A DNA stretch of 64,000 bases, taken from the NCBI GenBank assembly GCA_029974835.1, contig JARKQN010000110.1, positions 1 through 64,000 of the forward strand, given 5' to 3'. A program made the translations under genes and the position numbers. Of the stretch, positions 9,525 to 18,842 are shown piece by piece. The notes under the pieces are model-generated. The model made no database searches. It was given only the letters and a program-made list of their open reading frames with translations, and was not told the DNA's origin. Each line of letters begins with the position of its first letter. Position 1 is the first letter of the stretch. The stretch is from Bacteroidales bacterium. Its GTDB lineage: Bacteria; Bacteroidota; Bacteroidia; Bacteroidales; VadinHA17.

Positions 9525-10289
9525 CTATCCGTCAATCCTTTTAATAACCCTCAGCTTATGAGAGTAGTCATTCATATCCCGCCTGAAAATTCCCTGGTGG
9601 TCAAGCTTGTCTATCCTTACATAACCTGATGAATGTATAATCAGATTTCCCGGGAAAATCATACCCACATGAACAATTCTTCCCCTCTCGTCATCAAAAA
9701 ACGCAAGATCGCCGGGCCGGGCATCCTTAATAAAGCCAATCACTTCACCTTTCTCTGCCTGTCTGCCGGCATCGCGGGGGATTTTTATTCCGTGTATCTT
9801 ATATACAAGCTGTACAAAACCTGAACAGTCAAGCCCAAATATGCTCCTTCCTCCCCAGATATACGGAGTATTCAGAAAACGATGGGCTGTTTCATGAAGC
9901 TGTCCCTCGGGTAATACAAATGATTCGTTAAACTCGCCGATGACACTGTACAGCCGGTCTCCGGCTTTGAATGTCTTTCCGCTGAAATCGGGTTCATAAA
10001 TCTCCGAACCCGGACTTAAAACCAGCTTTGAACCGGGATCTGTTGTACATTCAAGGGATTTGTTCAGAATAAAACCCTTCATGCCCTCCGGAATCTCATA
10101 ATGAATCATGTGCTTTCTGTCAGCCCATCCGGTGTATCCGTCAAACTCAGTCTCAATCTTCACCCATCCCGGCAACTCATCAACCACCCTGAAAGTCTCC
10201 CCGAACAATGCCTGTGAAACCATCTCCGATTTATGGGCGGGCATCAGCCTCACAGGAAGATAAATATTGCCGCAGATAAATTTGTTCAT
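9525..10289 (-). CDS. NlpC/P60-family (C40) peptidase with SH3-like N-terminal region
   Basis: This is a likely gamma-D-glutamyl dipeptidyl peptidase acting on peptidoglycan peptides. The C-terminal half carries the NlpC/P60 catalytic core: LDCSGFVQLVYK with the nucleophile Cys, IVHVGMIFPGN with the catalytic His, and a following IIHSSG. About 130 N-terminal residues (ETFRVVDELPGWVKIETEFDGYTGWAD) look like bacterial SH3 domains, as in the YkfC / dipeptidyl-peptidase VI group. At 254 residues it fits that group. No signal peptide is seen, so it probably recycles muropeptides in the cytoplasm. It is the third gene after ftsK and the lolA-like gene, 22 bases downstream. Confidence 0.85.
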   Translation of the reverse strand: MNKFICGNIYLPVRLMPAHKSEMVSQALFGETFRVVDELPGWVKIETEFDGYTGWADRKHMIHYEIPEGMKGFILNKSLECTTDPGSKLVLSPGSEIYEPDFSGKTFKAGDRLYSVIGEFNESFVLPEGQLHETAHRFLNTPYIWGGRSIFGLDCSGFVQLVYKIHGIKIPRDAGRQAEKGEVIGFIKDARPGDLAFFDDERGRIVHVGMIFPGNLIIHSSGYVRIDKLDHQGIFRRDMNDYSHKLRVIKRIDG

Positions 10290-10311
10290 ATGTAGGTATT
10301 TACAAGATACG

Positions 10312-10947
10312 TCACCGCATATCTATTATTTCAACATCCCTGTAATTTTTCGGATTGAATGTGAAGTATGAAGCATCAGGCACGGTTTTAAGATTGTAAT
10401 CTGTAACCTTCAGTGTAATTGTTATCCCGTCTTTTCTCTTGTATTCCGCGTTGAGAAGGTTGTATGAGGTTTTTCCGATAGTTAACCTTATTCTTATGAG
10501 TTCATTGCCTGTATCCTCCGGGTAAAGGTCCACCGTCCAGGAGGTGGTTGTTTCATCCAGAAGGCGTATTTTATAACCCTTTTTATACAAGGTAAAAATA
10601 GAAGCAGGGCGGCTCATAAATGATTCATCTTTCCGGTCGGGTTTTGTTATGGTGACCTCTTTCTCATTAATAAGGTAATTCCACGACACCGAACCGTTGA
10701 ACCAGATAATGTTACCGGGAAGTTCGAGCCGGTACTGATCCTTTGAAAGGACAAGGCTTCCGCTGGCGGTATCCTTCTTTGAGTTTGCTGCATCATCGGT
10801 TATAAGTCTGAACTTTATTGACACTGATGGTGCCGACAATGCGGTGGATGAGAATTTATCGAGGATCCTTAGCCCTTCAGGGTCGGCCTGACCCATTGAG
10901 ATAAATGTGATAATAAATAAAATTGCAATGGTAAGGATATATCTCAT
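10312..10947 (-). CDS. LolA-like outer-membrane lipoprotein carrier protein
   Basis: This is a predicted periplasmic chaperone that ferries lipoproteins to the outer membrane. With the start at 10947 (MRYILTIAILFIITFISMGQ, a clear signal peptide) it has 211 residues and the LolA half-barrel pattern: LRILDKFSSTALSAPSVSIKFRLI, GSLVLSKDQYRLELPGNIIWFNG and YLINEKEVTITKPD. A longer frame upstream overlaps ftsK and would bury the signal peptide, so I reject it. It starts one base after the ftsK stop, an arrangement common in Bacteroidetes. Confidence 0.85.
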   Translation of the reverse strand: MRYILTIAILFIITFISMGQADPEGLRILDKFSSTALSAPSVSIKFRLITDDAANSKKDTASGSLVLSKDQYRLELPGNIIWFNGSVSWNYLINEKEVTITKPDRKDESFMSRPASIFTLYKKGYKIRLLDETTTSWTVDLYPEDTGNELIRIRLTIGKTSYNLLNAEYKRKDGITITLKVTDYNLKTVPDASYFTFNPKNYRDVEIIDMR

Positions 10948-10948
10948 T

Positions 10949-13384
10949 TTACTGATTCTGATCAATCTTCTGCAAAATCTGTTCCAGAGTTGCGAGGTCG
11001 GATACAAGCACATCTCTTGCCCTGCTGCCTTCAAAAGCGCCGACGATTCCTGCGGCCTCAAGCTGGTCGATAATTCTGCCGGCCCTGTTGTATCCTATGG
11101 AAAGTTTTCGCTGTATAAGTGACGTTGAGCCCTGCTGGTGCTGAACCACAAGCCTTGCTGCCTCATCAAACATGGGGTCTCTCTTTCTCAGGTCCACTTC
11201 CTGTTCGCCGGCCTCGGTATCTGCAATATATTCCGGAAGGTGCATTGCATCGGCGTATCCCTGTTGTGAACCGATATATTCCGTAAGAGCTTCAATTTCA
11301 GGTGTATCGATAAATGCACACTGGAGCCTGACGGGCTCGCTTCCTGATGAAACGAGCATATCGCCTCTCCCTACAAGCCTGTCGGCGCCTGTTGCATCAA
11401 GTATTGTTCTTGAATCGACCGAGGAGAAGACCCTGAAGGCTATGCGTGTGGGAAAGTTGGCTTTTATAAAGCCTGTTATGATGTTGGTTGAAGGTCTTTG
11501 TGTGCTGATAATAAGATGAATGCCAGTTGCCCTTGCAAGCTGTGCAAGCCTTCCTATCGGAGGTTCAATCTCCCTGCCCGCAGTCATGATGAGGTCGGCA
11601 AATTCGTCAATGATAAGTACGATGTACGGCAGGTACCTGTGACCCTTCTCGGGGTTAAGCCTGCGCGACATGAATTTCTCATTGTACTCCCTGATGTTTC
11701 TTGTCTGAGCCAGTTTCAGCAGTTCAAGCCTGCTGTCCATCTCAATGCAAAGGGAGTTTAGGGTATTTATAACCTTCTGGGTGTCGGTTATTATGGCATC
11801 CTCTTCGCCGGGCAGTTTGGCCAGAAAATGTCTTTCTATTTTGGCATACAATGGTAACTCGACTCTCTTGGGGTCAATAAGAACCAGTTTCACCTCTGCA
11901 GGGTGTTTTTTGTAAAGCAGTGAGGTGATAATAGCATTTATGCCAACCGATTTTCCCTGTCCCGTCGCCCCGGCAACAAGAAGGTGAGGCATTTTGGTGA
12001 GATCGGCAATATATGGTTCGTTTGTTATTGTTCGGCCCAGAGCGAGTGCAAGTTCGAATTTTGATTCCTGGAACGTTTTTGAAGTGATTAGTGATCTCAT
12101 TGAGACTGTTTCAGGATTCTTGTTTGGCACCTCGATACCCACTGTTCCCCTGCCAGGGATCGGTGCTATAATCCTGATTCCCAATGCTGAAAGGTTGAGG
12201 GCAATATCATTCTCGAGCGATTTTATCCTTGCAAGCCTTACGCCCCTTTCCGGGACCACTTCGTAAAGCGTAACCGTGGGCCCTACCGTGGCGGTAATGT
12301 GCTGTATTGGTATTTTATGGTCGGCAAGTGTTTTTACAATATTCTCCTTGTTCTCGAGAACCTCCTTATTGTCGAATGATGATTGACTTTTGTATTCATT
12401 AAGCAGTGATACAGGCGGAAACTTATAGCGGGGCAGATCGAGCCTCGGGTCGTAATTTTCCATTAATTTCTCCACCTCTTCTTCCGACATCTGGTCTCCT
12501 TCGCCGGCTTTTTTAATGTCGATCGGCACTTCGTCTGACTGAGTTTCCGGCGGCTTCTCCTGCTCACCAATAACCTTTATTATACCACCCCGCGGATAAT
12601 CCGGTATATAGTTGTCAAAATCACCGTTCCGGATATCAAGGTCACCATTTTCGTCCGTCACACCTTCTCTATCACCCTCATCAGTATTTTCCTTAACGTT
12701 TATCTCTTCATCAGGAACAGTCTCTATGTCCGTGACTTCCTTTTCTCGGTTTCCGGCTGCAGGCTTCAGTTTAGAGAGAAGTCCGGCTATAGAAGACGGG
12801 CTTACACCGATAATGAGAACCAGATATGCGGCAATTAAAAAAAGCAGCATTATGCCTGTTCCGGGTTTTCCCATAAAAGCATTCAGCCATCTGGCGGCAA
12901 AATATCCCTGCGCGCCTCCCGGTCCGCTTCCAAGGAAACCATTGGCGCTTCCTAAAGCATATCCGAGAACAAGAGAAAGCAGGATAGCCGAAATCGCAAA
13001 ACTGAATATCAGCTTCCATACTTTTATTCCCGGAAAATTAAGAAGTTTAAGACCGGCGGCGCCTATAATAAGAGGTATAAAGAAAGCACCCAGCCCGAAC
13101 CCGTTTGTAATTAACAATCCCGATAGAGCAACTCCAAGCCGTCCGGACCAGTTCTTTACCTGCACATCTGCCCCTGCAATAAGCTGATCTGCCGGCAGGC
13201 TCTGGTCACTCTTCCACCAGAAAAGATAGGCTACAAAAGCTATAATAAGATATAAGGCAAGGCCGCACAGCACAATACCGGCCAGGAATTTAAGATTCTC
13301 GTTTGTTTTTCGCCCAGGTTTACTCCTGGCTCCTTTCCTGTTGCTTTCTTTTTTAACGTTTTTCTCTTCCGGGCTCTCTTTCAT
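10949..13384 (-). CDS. ftsK: DNA translocase FtsK/SpoIIIE
   Basis: This is the septal DNA pump that clears chromosome termini during division. The 811 residues comprise a basic N-terminus, about four membrane segments within residues 30-195, an acidic linker, and a RecA-like motor. Walker A is GATGQGKS near residue 470 and Walker B is VLIIDEFADLI near 590. The C-terminal winged-helix gamma domain (IQRKLSIGYNRAGRIIDQLEAAGIVG) reads orienting DNA sequences. The length matches Bacteroidetes FtsK. It heads a minus-strand operon with the lolA-like and NlpC/P60 genes. Confidence 0.96.
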   Translation of the reverse strand: MKESPEEKNVKKESNRKGARSKPGRKTNENLKFLAGIVLCGLALYLIIAFVAYLFWWKSDQSLPADQLIAGADVQVKNWSGRLGVALSGLLITNGFGLGAFFIPLIIGAAGLKLLNFPGIKVWKLIFSFAISAILLSLVLGYALGSANGFLGSGPGGAQGYFAARWLNAFMGKPGTGIMLLFLIAAYLVLIIGVSPSSIAGLLSKLKPAAGNREKEVTDIETVPDEEINVKENTDEGDREGVTDENGDLDIRNGDFDNYIPDYPRGGIIKVIGEQEKPPETQSDEVPIDIKKAGEGDQMSEEEVEKLMENYDPRLDLPRYKFPPVSLLNEYKSQSSFDNKEVLENKENIVKTLADHKIPIQHITATVGPTVTLYEVVPERGVRLARIKSLENDIALNLSALGIRIIAPIPGRGTVGIEVPNKNPETVSMRSLITSKTFQESKFELALALGRTITNEPYIADLTKMPHLLVAGATGQGKSVGINAIITSLLYKKHPAEVKLVLIDPKRVELPLYAKIERHFLAKLPGEEDAIITDTQKVINTLNSLCIEMDSRLELLKLAQTRNIREYNEKFMSRRLNPEKGHRYLPYIVLIIDEFADLIMTAGREIEPPIGRLAQLARATGIHLIISTQRPSTNIITGFIKANFPTRIAFRVFSSVDSRTILDATGADRLVGRGDMLVSSGSEPVRLQCAFIDTPEIEALTEYIGSQQGYADAMHLPEYIADTEAGEQEVDLRKRDPMFDEAARLVVQHQQGSTSLIQRKLSIGYNRAGRIIDQLEAAGIVGAFEGSRARDVLVSDLATLEQILQKIDQNQ

Positions 13385-13423
13385 CAGGAGAAATAAATAA
13401 CAGCTTTAACAGAAATTAAATCC

Positions 13424-13431
13424 CAAAGGTA
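13424..13431 (-). promoter_or_regulatory. -7 box upstream of ftsK
   Basis: The minus strand reads TACCTTTG, an exact match to TAnnTTTG, 40 bases before the ftsK ATG. No good -33 box is visible at the expected distance. Confidence 0.5.
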
Positions 13432-13477
13432 ATTAAAATTATAACGAATGGATTGAGGATTGAATTGTCAGGGTATG

Positions 13478-14161
13478 TTAAAGGTTTACCATATCGGTAA
13501 TGATCTTATCCATATCCTTCTTGTCAATGAGTTTGTATTTTGTCCGTCTTTCAAAGGCTTTGTCGGGTATTTCCTTTTTATACACCGCCTCAGCTTCAAA
13601 TTTGAGTTCAGACCCTCCCATTATATAATAAAAACTCATAAGCACACCGTCAATTTCACTGAAGGGGGTGGCAATATTTGAGTCTTTTACCTTAATCTCA
13701 TTTGTGTACCAGATATCATAGACCTTACTGGTGTCAAAAGGAAAGACGGCTTCAGCATGATTGCACTCGAAACCGCATATTTCCATTGTGCGGGATGTCT
13801 TCCTGATTTTGACGCCGACCATTGCACTGAAACCCGGATGTATCTCACTGGCGGAGCCTTCGTAATAGAGTTTTGTGCCGAGCATGTTAACATAGGTATC
13901 GTAAATTCCCTTTTCAGGATTTACAACGTTCACGATTCCCTGCTTTCCGACGGGCGAAAGAATCTCGAAAAGAAACTTGTCGCTTTTAAACGATACTACC
14001 AGGCTTTTCGGTTTAAAATCGACCGACAGGCTTCCCTGGCTCTTTATATAGTCGATGTTGTAATAAATCTCACCCTCATTCAGGTTCCTGTAGTTGCTGT
14101 TTTTACAGGAGAATAAAGTGAAGATTAATATTGATGCTGTGTAAATCCGGGATAGTCTCAC
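13478..14161 (-). CDS. Lipoprotein of unknown function
   Basis: This 227-residue protein has a lipoprotein signal (MRLSRIYTASILIFTLFSC), so it is anchored in the cell envelope. The mature part starts KNSNYRNLNEGEIYYNIDYI and appears beta-rich; the layout recalls DUF4412-type envelope proteins, but I do not recognise a definite family. The start is GTG at 14161, with no nearby ATG giving the signal peptide. It lies upstream of ftsK on the same strand with a 93-base gap, and an independent promoter is visible. Confidence 0.7.
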   Translation of the reverse strand: MRLSRIYTASILIFTLFSCKNSNYRNLNEGEIYYNIDYIKSQGSLSVDFKPKSLVVSFKSDKFLFEILSPVGKQGIVNVVNPEKGIYDTYVNMLGTKLYYEGSASEIHPGFSAMVGVKIRKTSRTMEICGFECNHAEAVFPFDTSKVYDIWYTNEIKVKDSNIATPFSEIDGVLMSFYYIMGGSELKFEAEAVYKKEIPDKAFERRTKYKLIDKKDMDKIITDMVNL

Positions 14162-14183
14162 CTGAAAAATTGTTAGAATTGAC

Positions 14184-14212
14184 CAAATGTAGTAAATTTT
14201 TCTAATCCCAAA
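14184..14212 (-). promoter_or_regulatory. Promoter for the 13478-14161 lipoprotein gene
   Basis: The minus strand has TACATTTG (plus 14184-14191, exact TAnnTTTG) with TTTG at plus 14209-14212, 17 bases further upstream. It sits 22 bases before the GTG start and supports that start. Confidence 0.5.
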
Positions 14213-14290
14213 CCGTATTATCTTATTTACAATACCTGTGAACAGACAAAAAAATACTCTTATGCCTTATTATTCTGATCATGTCTTTAA

Positions 14291-14324
14291 TTGTAAATAT
14301 CTTAATCTTTATTTGTTACTTTTG
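14291..14324 (+). promoter_or_regulatory. Promoter for arcC
   Basis: TACTTTTG at 14317-14324 matches the -7 consensus exactly, 37 bases before the arcC ATG. TTG at 14291-14293 is a possible -33 box, 23 bases upstream. The rest of the divergent 200-base spacer is AT-rich with no further structure seen. Confidence 0.5.
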
Positions 14325-14361
14325 CAGGGCTTAAGAGAAATCTTAAAAACTAAGCTGACAG

Positions 14362-15321
14362 ATGGGAAGAAAACTTGCGGTTATTGCGCTGGGCGGGAAC
14401 GCCCTTTTGCGCGGCGATCAGATCGGTACAATAGAGGAGCAGGAGCAGAACACTACAGATACTCTTGAGAACCTTGTTTTTTTGCTAGAGGAGGGCTATA
14501 ATCTTATCATTACCCACGGTAACGGTCCTCAGGTGGGGAATATCCTTATGCGCAACGATGCCGGTGAACAGCTTTACGGTATTGCTCAGATGCCTGTCGA
14601 TATCTGCGTGGCCGATTCGCAGGGAGGAATAGGGTACATGATTGAGCGTATGTTCAGAAATGTCCTTAACAGGCATGGCATTAAAAGGAATATAGTTTGC
14701 ATTGTTACACAGGTTCTTGTCGACAGCAATGACCCAGCGTTCAGCGATCCTCAGAAAAGAATCGGAAAGATATGCAGCCGCGAAGAGGCGGAGAGGCTTT
14801 CACGGGAAAAAGGCTGGGTTTTCAGAGAGGAAATAAAAGTTGACGGAGGTTACCGCCGCGTTGTCCCTTCTCCTGTTCCTGTTGGTATTATGAATGACAA
14901 TGTAATCAGGGAACTCGCCCTTAACGGCCATATAGTCATCGCTGCAGGGGGCGGAGGAATTCCTGTTTACCTCGACGAAAACAATGATGTCAGAACAACC
15001 GAGGCTGTGGTTGACAAGGATATGGCCTCATCGCTGCTGGCCACCAGAACAGGTGCTGATGAATTCTATATCCTGACAGATGTGCCTTACGTGTATATTA
15101 ACTATAAAAAACCCGACCAGCAGGTTAAGGAATTCCTTAATTATGCCGATGCCAGGAGATATCTCGATGAGGGACATTTCTCCAAAGGGAGCATGGCCCC
15201 TAAAATTGAGGCCTGCCTTAACTTTATCAGAAACGGCGGCAGGATGAGTGTTATTACCGAGGCTTTTAAACTTGCAGACAAAAAATACGGCACCAAAATC
15301 ACTATGGAGTACGAAGACTGA
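14362..15321 (+). CDS. arcC: Carbamate kinase
   Basis: The enzyme transfers phosphate from carbamoyl phosphate to ADP, giving ATP, CO2 and ammonia, the energy-yielding last step of arginine or citrulline fermentation. The 319 residues show family motifs: KLAVIALGGNALL at the N-terminus, ITHGNGPQVGNIL, GGGGIPV, and VVDKDMASSLLA. The ornithine carbamoyltransferase gene follows 30 bases later, and together they can turn citrulline into ornithine plus ATP. Arginine deiminase is not in the window. Confidence 0.95.
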   Translation: MGRKLAVIALGGNALLRGDQIGTIEEQEQNTTDTLENLVFLLEEGYNLIITHGNGPQVGNILMRNDAGEQLYGIAQMPVDICVADSQGGIGYMIERMFRNVLNRHGIKRNIVCIVTQVLVDSNDPAFSDPQKRIGKICSREEAERLSREKGWVFREEIKVDGGYRRVVPSPVPVGIMNDNVIRELALNGHIVIAAGGGGIPVYLDENNDVRTTEAVVDKDMASSLLATRTGADEFYILTDVPYVYINYKKPDQQVKEFLNYADARRYLDEGHFSKGSMAPKIEACLNFIRNGGRMSVITEAFKLADKKYGTKITMEYED

Positions 15322-15351
15322 AAACATAAAGAAAAATTAAAAATAACTGTC

Positions 15352-16350
15352 ATGAAAATAAATCTTAAAGGACGTCATTTCCTGAAACTTCTCGACTTTG
15401 AACCCGAGGAAATCAGCTATCTCATCGACCTCTCAATTAAGCTTAAGAAGGATAAAAAGGAGGGCAGGGAAGTGCAAATGCTGAAGGGAAAGAACATTGC
15501 CCTTATTTTTGAGAAGGCTTCGACGCGAACCAGATGCGCCTTTGAAGTGGCCGCATTTGACCAGGGCGCTCACGTGACATATATCGGACCCACAGGTTCG
15601 CAGATGAAGCAGAAAGAATCAATGAAAGACACTGCCAGGGTACTGGGAAGACTTTATGATGGTATCGAGTACAGGGGATTCGGACAGGAAATTGTTGAGG
15701 AACTGGCACAGTACGCAGGCGTACCCGTATGGAACGGTCTTACCAATGAATTTCACCCCACCCAGATACTGGCCGATTTTATGACCATGAAAGAACATTC
15801 AACAAAACCGCTGAACAAAATAAGTTTCTGTTATCTGGGCGACGCAAGGTTCAACATGGGAAATTCCCTGATGGTAGGGGCTGCGAAAATGGGAATGGAT
15901 TTCAGAGCAGCTGCACCCGTTCAGTATCAGCCCGGAAAAGAGCTTGTGAATAAATGCAGGGAAATTGCCGCCGTCACCGGAGCAAAAATTACAATTACCG
16001 GGAATGTTGAAGAAGCAGTAAAAGGCGTTGATTTTCTTTACACCGACGTGTGGGTCTCGATGGGTGAACCTGACTCGGTCTGGGAAGAAAGAATCAGACT
16101 GCTGAAGCCTTACCAGGTTAACATGGATGTTGTAAGGAAAACAGGAAACCCCGATGTGAAATTTCTGCACTGTCTTCCTGCTTTTCATAACAGGGAAACA
16201 AAAGTGGGAGAGGAGCTGTATCATAAATACGGTCTCGACGGCATGGAAGTGACAGAAGATGTTTTTGAATCAGGCATGTCGGTTGTCTTCGACGAAGCAG
16301 AGAACCGTCTTCACACCATAAAGGCTGTAATGGTAGCAACGCTTACCTGA
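15352..16350 (+). CDS. arcB: Ornithine carbamoyltransferase, probably catabolic
   Basis: It catalyses the reversible reaction of carbamoyl phosphate and ornithine to citrulline and phosphate. At 332 residues it carries the carbamoyl-phosphate motif STRTRCAFE, the domain-linking [12 protein letters not shown], and [10 protein letters not shown] near the C-terminus with the active-site Cys. Many Bacteroidetes make arginine with a succinylornithine-specific enzyme. This protein looks like the ordinary OTCase, and its pairing with carbamate kinase favours the catabolic role (arcB) over argF; the sequence alone cannot settle this. Its last 8 bases overlap the converging DUF456 gene. Confidence 0.9.
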   Translation: MKINLKGRHFLKLLDFEPEEISYLIDLSIKLKKDKKEGREVQMLKGKNIALIFEKASTRTRCAFEVAAFDQGAHVTYIGPTGSQMKQKESMKDTARVLGRLYDGIEYRGFGQEIVEELAQYAGVPVWNGLTNEFHPTQILADFMTMKEHSTKPLNKISFCYLGDARFNMGNSLMVGAAKMGMDFRAAAPVQYQPGKELVNKCREIAAVTGAKITITGNVEEAVKGVDFLYTDVWVSMGEPDSVWEERIRLLKPYQVNMDVVRKTGNPDVKFLHCLPAFHNRETKVGEELYHKYGLDGMEVTEDVFESGMSVVFDEAENRLHTIKAVMVATLT

Positions 16351-16822
16351 TCAGTTCCTTAACAAAATAAAAGGTTATTACAAAGGAGGCAGCAAGTTTA
16401 AGTCCCACCCCGGTAAGAAACCCGAGCAGACTGCCAAAGCCTGCCTTCAGGGCATAGCCGGGGTCGTCCTTAAAGATCATTTCTCCGACAAAGGCTCCGA
16501 CAAGCGGACCCAGGATAATCCCTGCAGGTCCGAGAAAAAGTCCGATAATAAGCCCGACTGTTGCTCCTCTTGTGCCATATTTTGTACCGCCAAATTTCCG
16601 GGTGCCCCAGACAGGTACAATATAATCCAGTATTGTTACGATTACGGCCACAGCCGCGAGTACTAAAAGGGTTGTTTTACTGAAATGTCCAAACCTGGAA
16701 AAATGGAGAAAAAGGATACCCGCATAACTGAGCGGAGGCCCCGGAAGAACCGGAACAAGACAGCCGATCAGGCCGACCACTATGCAAATAACTCCCGCAA
16801 CCAACAGTATGTAATCAGCCAT
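16343..16822 (-). CDS. DUF456 family membrane protein
   Basis: A small integral membrane protein of 159 residues, hydrophobic throughout, with the glycine-rich family pattern: [40 protein letters not shown] and [11 protein letters not shown]. Function is unknown for the family. It follows the DUF3276 gene by 38 bases on the same strand and is probably transcribed from the same promoter. Confidence 0.85.
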   Translation of the reverse strand: MADYILLVAGVICIVVGLIGCLVPVLPGPPLSYAGILFLHFSRFGHFSKTTLLVLAAVAVIVTILDYIVPVWGTRKFGGTKYGTRGATVGLIIGLFLGPAGIILGPLVGAFVGEMIFKDDPGYALKAGFGSLLGFLTGVGLKLAASFVITFYFVKELIR

Positions 16823-16860
16823 AACAGAAAAGATAAGTAAACAAGGAAAGGAGTATCAGA

Positions 16861-17256
16861 TCAGACTTTCCCAAGCTCTTCAAATTCGATGCTGGTGAAT
16901 TTTCCATCCGCAGGTTCGCCGGCCTCTTTTACGCTTTCGTCTGTGGCTTCAATGGTTTTAACATTTTCCCTGACCGGTTTACCGTTGCTTATAAAATTAA
17001 CAACATCATTCAGCCCGCCGGCAAACTTTTCAAAATCTTCCTTGTACAGGAAAATCTTGTGTTTCTCGTAGAATACCTTCCCTTCCTTACCTGCGCGCTT
17101 TTTGCTCTCTGTTATGGTAAGGTAATAATCATCACTTCGGGTAGCCTTGACATCAAAAAAATATGTCCTTTTACCGGCTCTTACAACTTTTGTGTAGATT
17201 TCTTCCTTGCCGGCTTTCCCATCATTTTCAATGTTTACCCCGGTTTCTTCTTCCAT
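16861..17256 (-). CDS. DUF3276 / PUR-alpha-like nucleic-acid-binding protein
   Basis: This 131-residue cytoplasmic protein has the single PUR repeat found in Bacteroidetes and spirochaetes: VVRAGKRTYFFDVKATRSDD, YLTITESKK, and HKIFLYKEDFEKF. Characterised PUR relatives bind single-stranded DNA and RNA, so a nucleic-acid-binding or regulatory role is likely. Both ends are acidic and low in complexity. A good promoter lies just upstream, and the DUF456 gene follows. Confidence 0.85.
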   Translation of the reverse strand: MEEETGVNIENDGKAGKEEIYTKVVRAGKRTYFFDVKATRSDDYYLTITESKKRAGKEGKVFYEKHKIFLYKEDFEKFAGGLNDVVNFISNGKPVRENVKTIEATDESVKEAGEPADGKFTSIEFEELGKV

Positions 17257-17284
17257 ACCGTGAATGATTTAGTTATAACCCTGT

Positions 17285-17314
17285 CAAATGTAGCAATTAT
17301 TTTTTCAAATCAAA
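17285..17314 (-). promoter_or_regulatory. Promoter for the DUF3276 gene
   Basis: The minus strand has TACATTTG (plus 17285-17292) with TTTG at plus 17311-17314, 18 bases further upstream. This is close to the full Bacteroidetes consensus, 28 bases before the start codon. Confidence 0.6.
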
Positions 17315-17352
17315 ATATTCCACCTTACGGCTGTTAATTAACAGTCAGGAAT

Positions 17353-17382
17353 TTTGAAGCTTGATTAAAATGAATATTTTTG
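17353..17382 (+). promoter_or_regulatory. Promoter for the nusB gene cluster
   Basis: TTTG at 17353-17356 and TATTTTTG at 17375-17382, 18 bases apart, sit 25 bases before the nusB ATG. It is divergent from the DUF3276 promoter 40 bases away. Confidence 0.6.
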
Positions 17383-17407
17383 CACGGTCAATTACAGGTT
17401 CTTTAGA

Positions 17408-18370
17408 ATGATAAGCAGAAGATTGTTGCGTGTCAAGGCCCTTATGTGTCTTTATGCATATAACCGCCGCGACGATGGAGACCTCGCTAAGGCTGAGAAG
17501 GAACTTCTTCTGAGTCTTAACAAGTCCTATGAACTCTATTTCTATCTCCTTCTGCTTCTGATAGAACTTGCCGACACAGCATCTGAGAAAATAGCATTTG
17601 CCCTTCAGAAAAAAATGCCATCGCCTGAAGATCTCCGTCCAAACAGGAGATTTGCAGACAATATGCTTATTAACCAGCTCAGGGAAAACAACGAACTGAG
17701 AAAATATCAGTCCTCAACCGGCCTCTCATGGGCTGCTCACAGCGGGGTTATAAAAACTCTTTACTCAAAGCTGACCGAATGGGACGAGTACCGGAAATAT
17801 ATGTCGGGAGTAAAACATGGCTACACCGAGGATAAAAAGTTCCTTATGAAACTGATAAGTGTTTTTATTCCTGCCTCGGAAGATCTGATTACAGCTTTTG
17901 AGGAAATGAGCATATACTGGAATGATGACCTCGAAAACATAGTCGTAATGACCGAAAAAACTCTTCGAAGGTTCAGCAAAACCTCCGGGCCCGAAACCCC
18001 TTTGATGCCATTGTTCAGGAATGATGAAGATAAGGAGTTTGTAATTAATTTGTTCCGTAAGGCCATCCTGAATACCGATAAGGTTACTGATCTGATTGAC
18101 AGAAACACCACAAACTGGGAGGTTGAAAGAATAGCGCTGATGGACAGGCTTGTGATGCAGATGGCTATAACCGAGGTGATGTGTTTTGAGGAAATACCTG
18201 TAAAAGTAACACTGAATGAATATATAGAGATTGCAAAGAATTATTGTACCGCAAAAAGCAATACTTTTGTAAACGGTATTCTCGACAAGATAGTAAGAGA
18301 GATGAGAGAGAAAAAACTCTTCCGCAAAACAGGAAGAGGTTTGCTTGGCGAAGACGGGAATAATGGTTAG
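17408..18370 (+). CDS. nusB: Transcription antitermination factor NusB (long Bacteroidetes form)
   Basis: NusB joins NusE/S10 on boxA RNA and keeps polymerase going through rRNA operons. The 320 residues are twice the E. coli length. The canonical NusB fold is in the C-terminal half (WEVERIALMDRLVMQMAITEVMCFEEIPVKVTLNEYIEIAKNY is split over about 225-270). An N-terminal helical extension starting RRLLRVKALMCLYAY is usual in this phylum. It leads a conserved cluster with DUF1573, yajC, a YbbR-like gene and coaE. Confidence 0.93.
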   Translation: MISRRLLRVKALMCLYAYNRRDDGDLAKAEKELLLSLNKSYELYFYLLLLLIELADTASEKIAFALQKKMPSPEDLRPNRRFADNMLINQLRENNELRKYQSSTGLSWAAHSGVIKTLYSKLTEWDEYRKYMSGVKHGYTEDKKFLMKLISVFIPASEDLITAFEEMSIYWNDDLENIVVMTEKTLRRFSKTSGPETPLMPLFRNDEDKEFVINLFRKAILNTDKVTDLIDRNTTNWEVERIALMDRLVMQMAITEVMCFEEIPVKVTLNEYIEIAKNYCTAKSNTFVNGILDKIVREMREKKLFRKTGRGLLGEDGNNG

Positions 18371-18386
18371 AATAACGATTAGAATA

Positions 18387-18818
18387 ATGAAGCAGATTAC
18401 AGGAATAATTTTCTTATGCACACTGATTCTCGCAGGTTTTGCTTGCGGTAACAATTCAGGTGCACAGAAGAATGCATCAGGTCAGATTTCCATATCCGAC
18501 ACTGCGGTAATCGTTTTTTCGGAGTATGAGCATGATTTCGGGAAAATTGCCGCAGGGGAAAAAGTTGCAGCCATTTTTACCTTTACCAATGCAGGGAAAG
18601 GCCCTCTCATAATAAATTCTGTTACCACCAGTTGTGGCTGTACAGCTTCGAAATACTCCCGAAAACCCGTTGCTCCAGGCCAATCAGGTACTATTGAGAT
18701 AGTTTTTGATTCATCAGGTTATAACGGCCCTCAGCGAAAAACTGCAACAGTCAGGTCAAATGCATCACAACCTTATGTGTTGCTTCAGATAAAGGGAGAA
18801 GTTGTCCAGATTCCGTAA
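18387..18818 (+). CDS. DUF1573 lipoprotein
   Basis: A 143-residue envelope protein. I start it at the ATG at 18387 (MKQITGIIFLCTLILAGFAC), which gives a lipoprotein-like signal; the longer frame from 18345 overlaps nusB. The body is one DUF1573 immunoglobulin-like domain (HDFGKIAAGEKVAAIFTFTN, then TSCGCTASKYSRKPVAPGQS). The paired Cys in TSCGC is a family hallmark. Function is unknown. It sits between nusB and yajC, as in many Bacteroidetes. Confidence 0.88.
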   Translation: MKQITGIIFLCTLILAGFACGNNSGAQKNASGQISISDTAVIVFSEYEHDFGKIAAGEKVAAIFTFTNAGKGPLIINSVTTSCGCTASKYSRKPVAPGQSGTIEIVFDSSGYNGPQRKTATVRSNASQPYVLLQIKGEVVQIP

Positions 18819-18842
18819 ATTATTAATTATAAATACATTAAG

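Noticed and set aside
12612..13187. A 191-codon plus-strand frame opposite the ftsK N-terminus
   Set aside because: It is Ser/Pro-rich translation of the antisense of the FtsK membrane and linker region, with no promoter or homology features.
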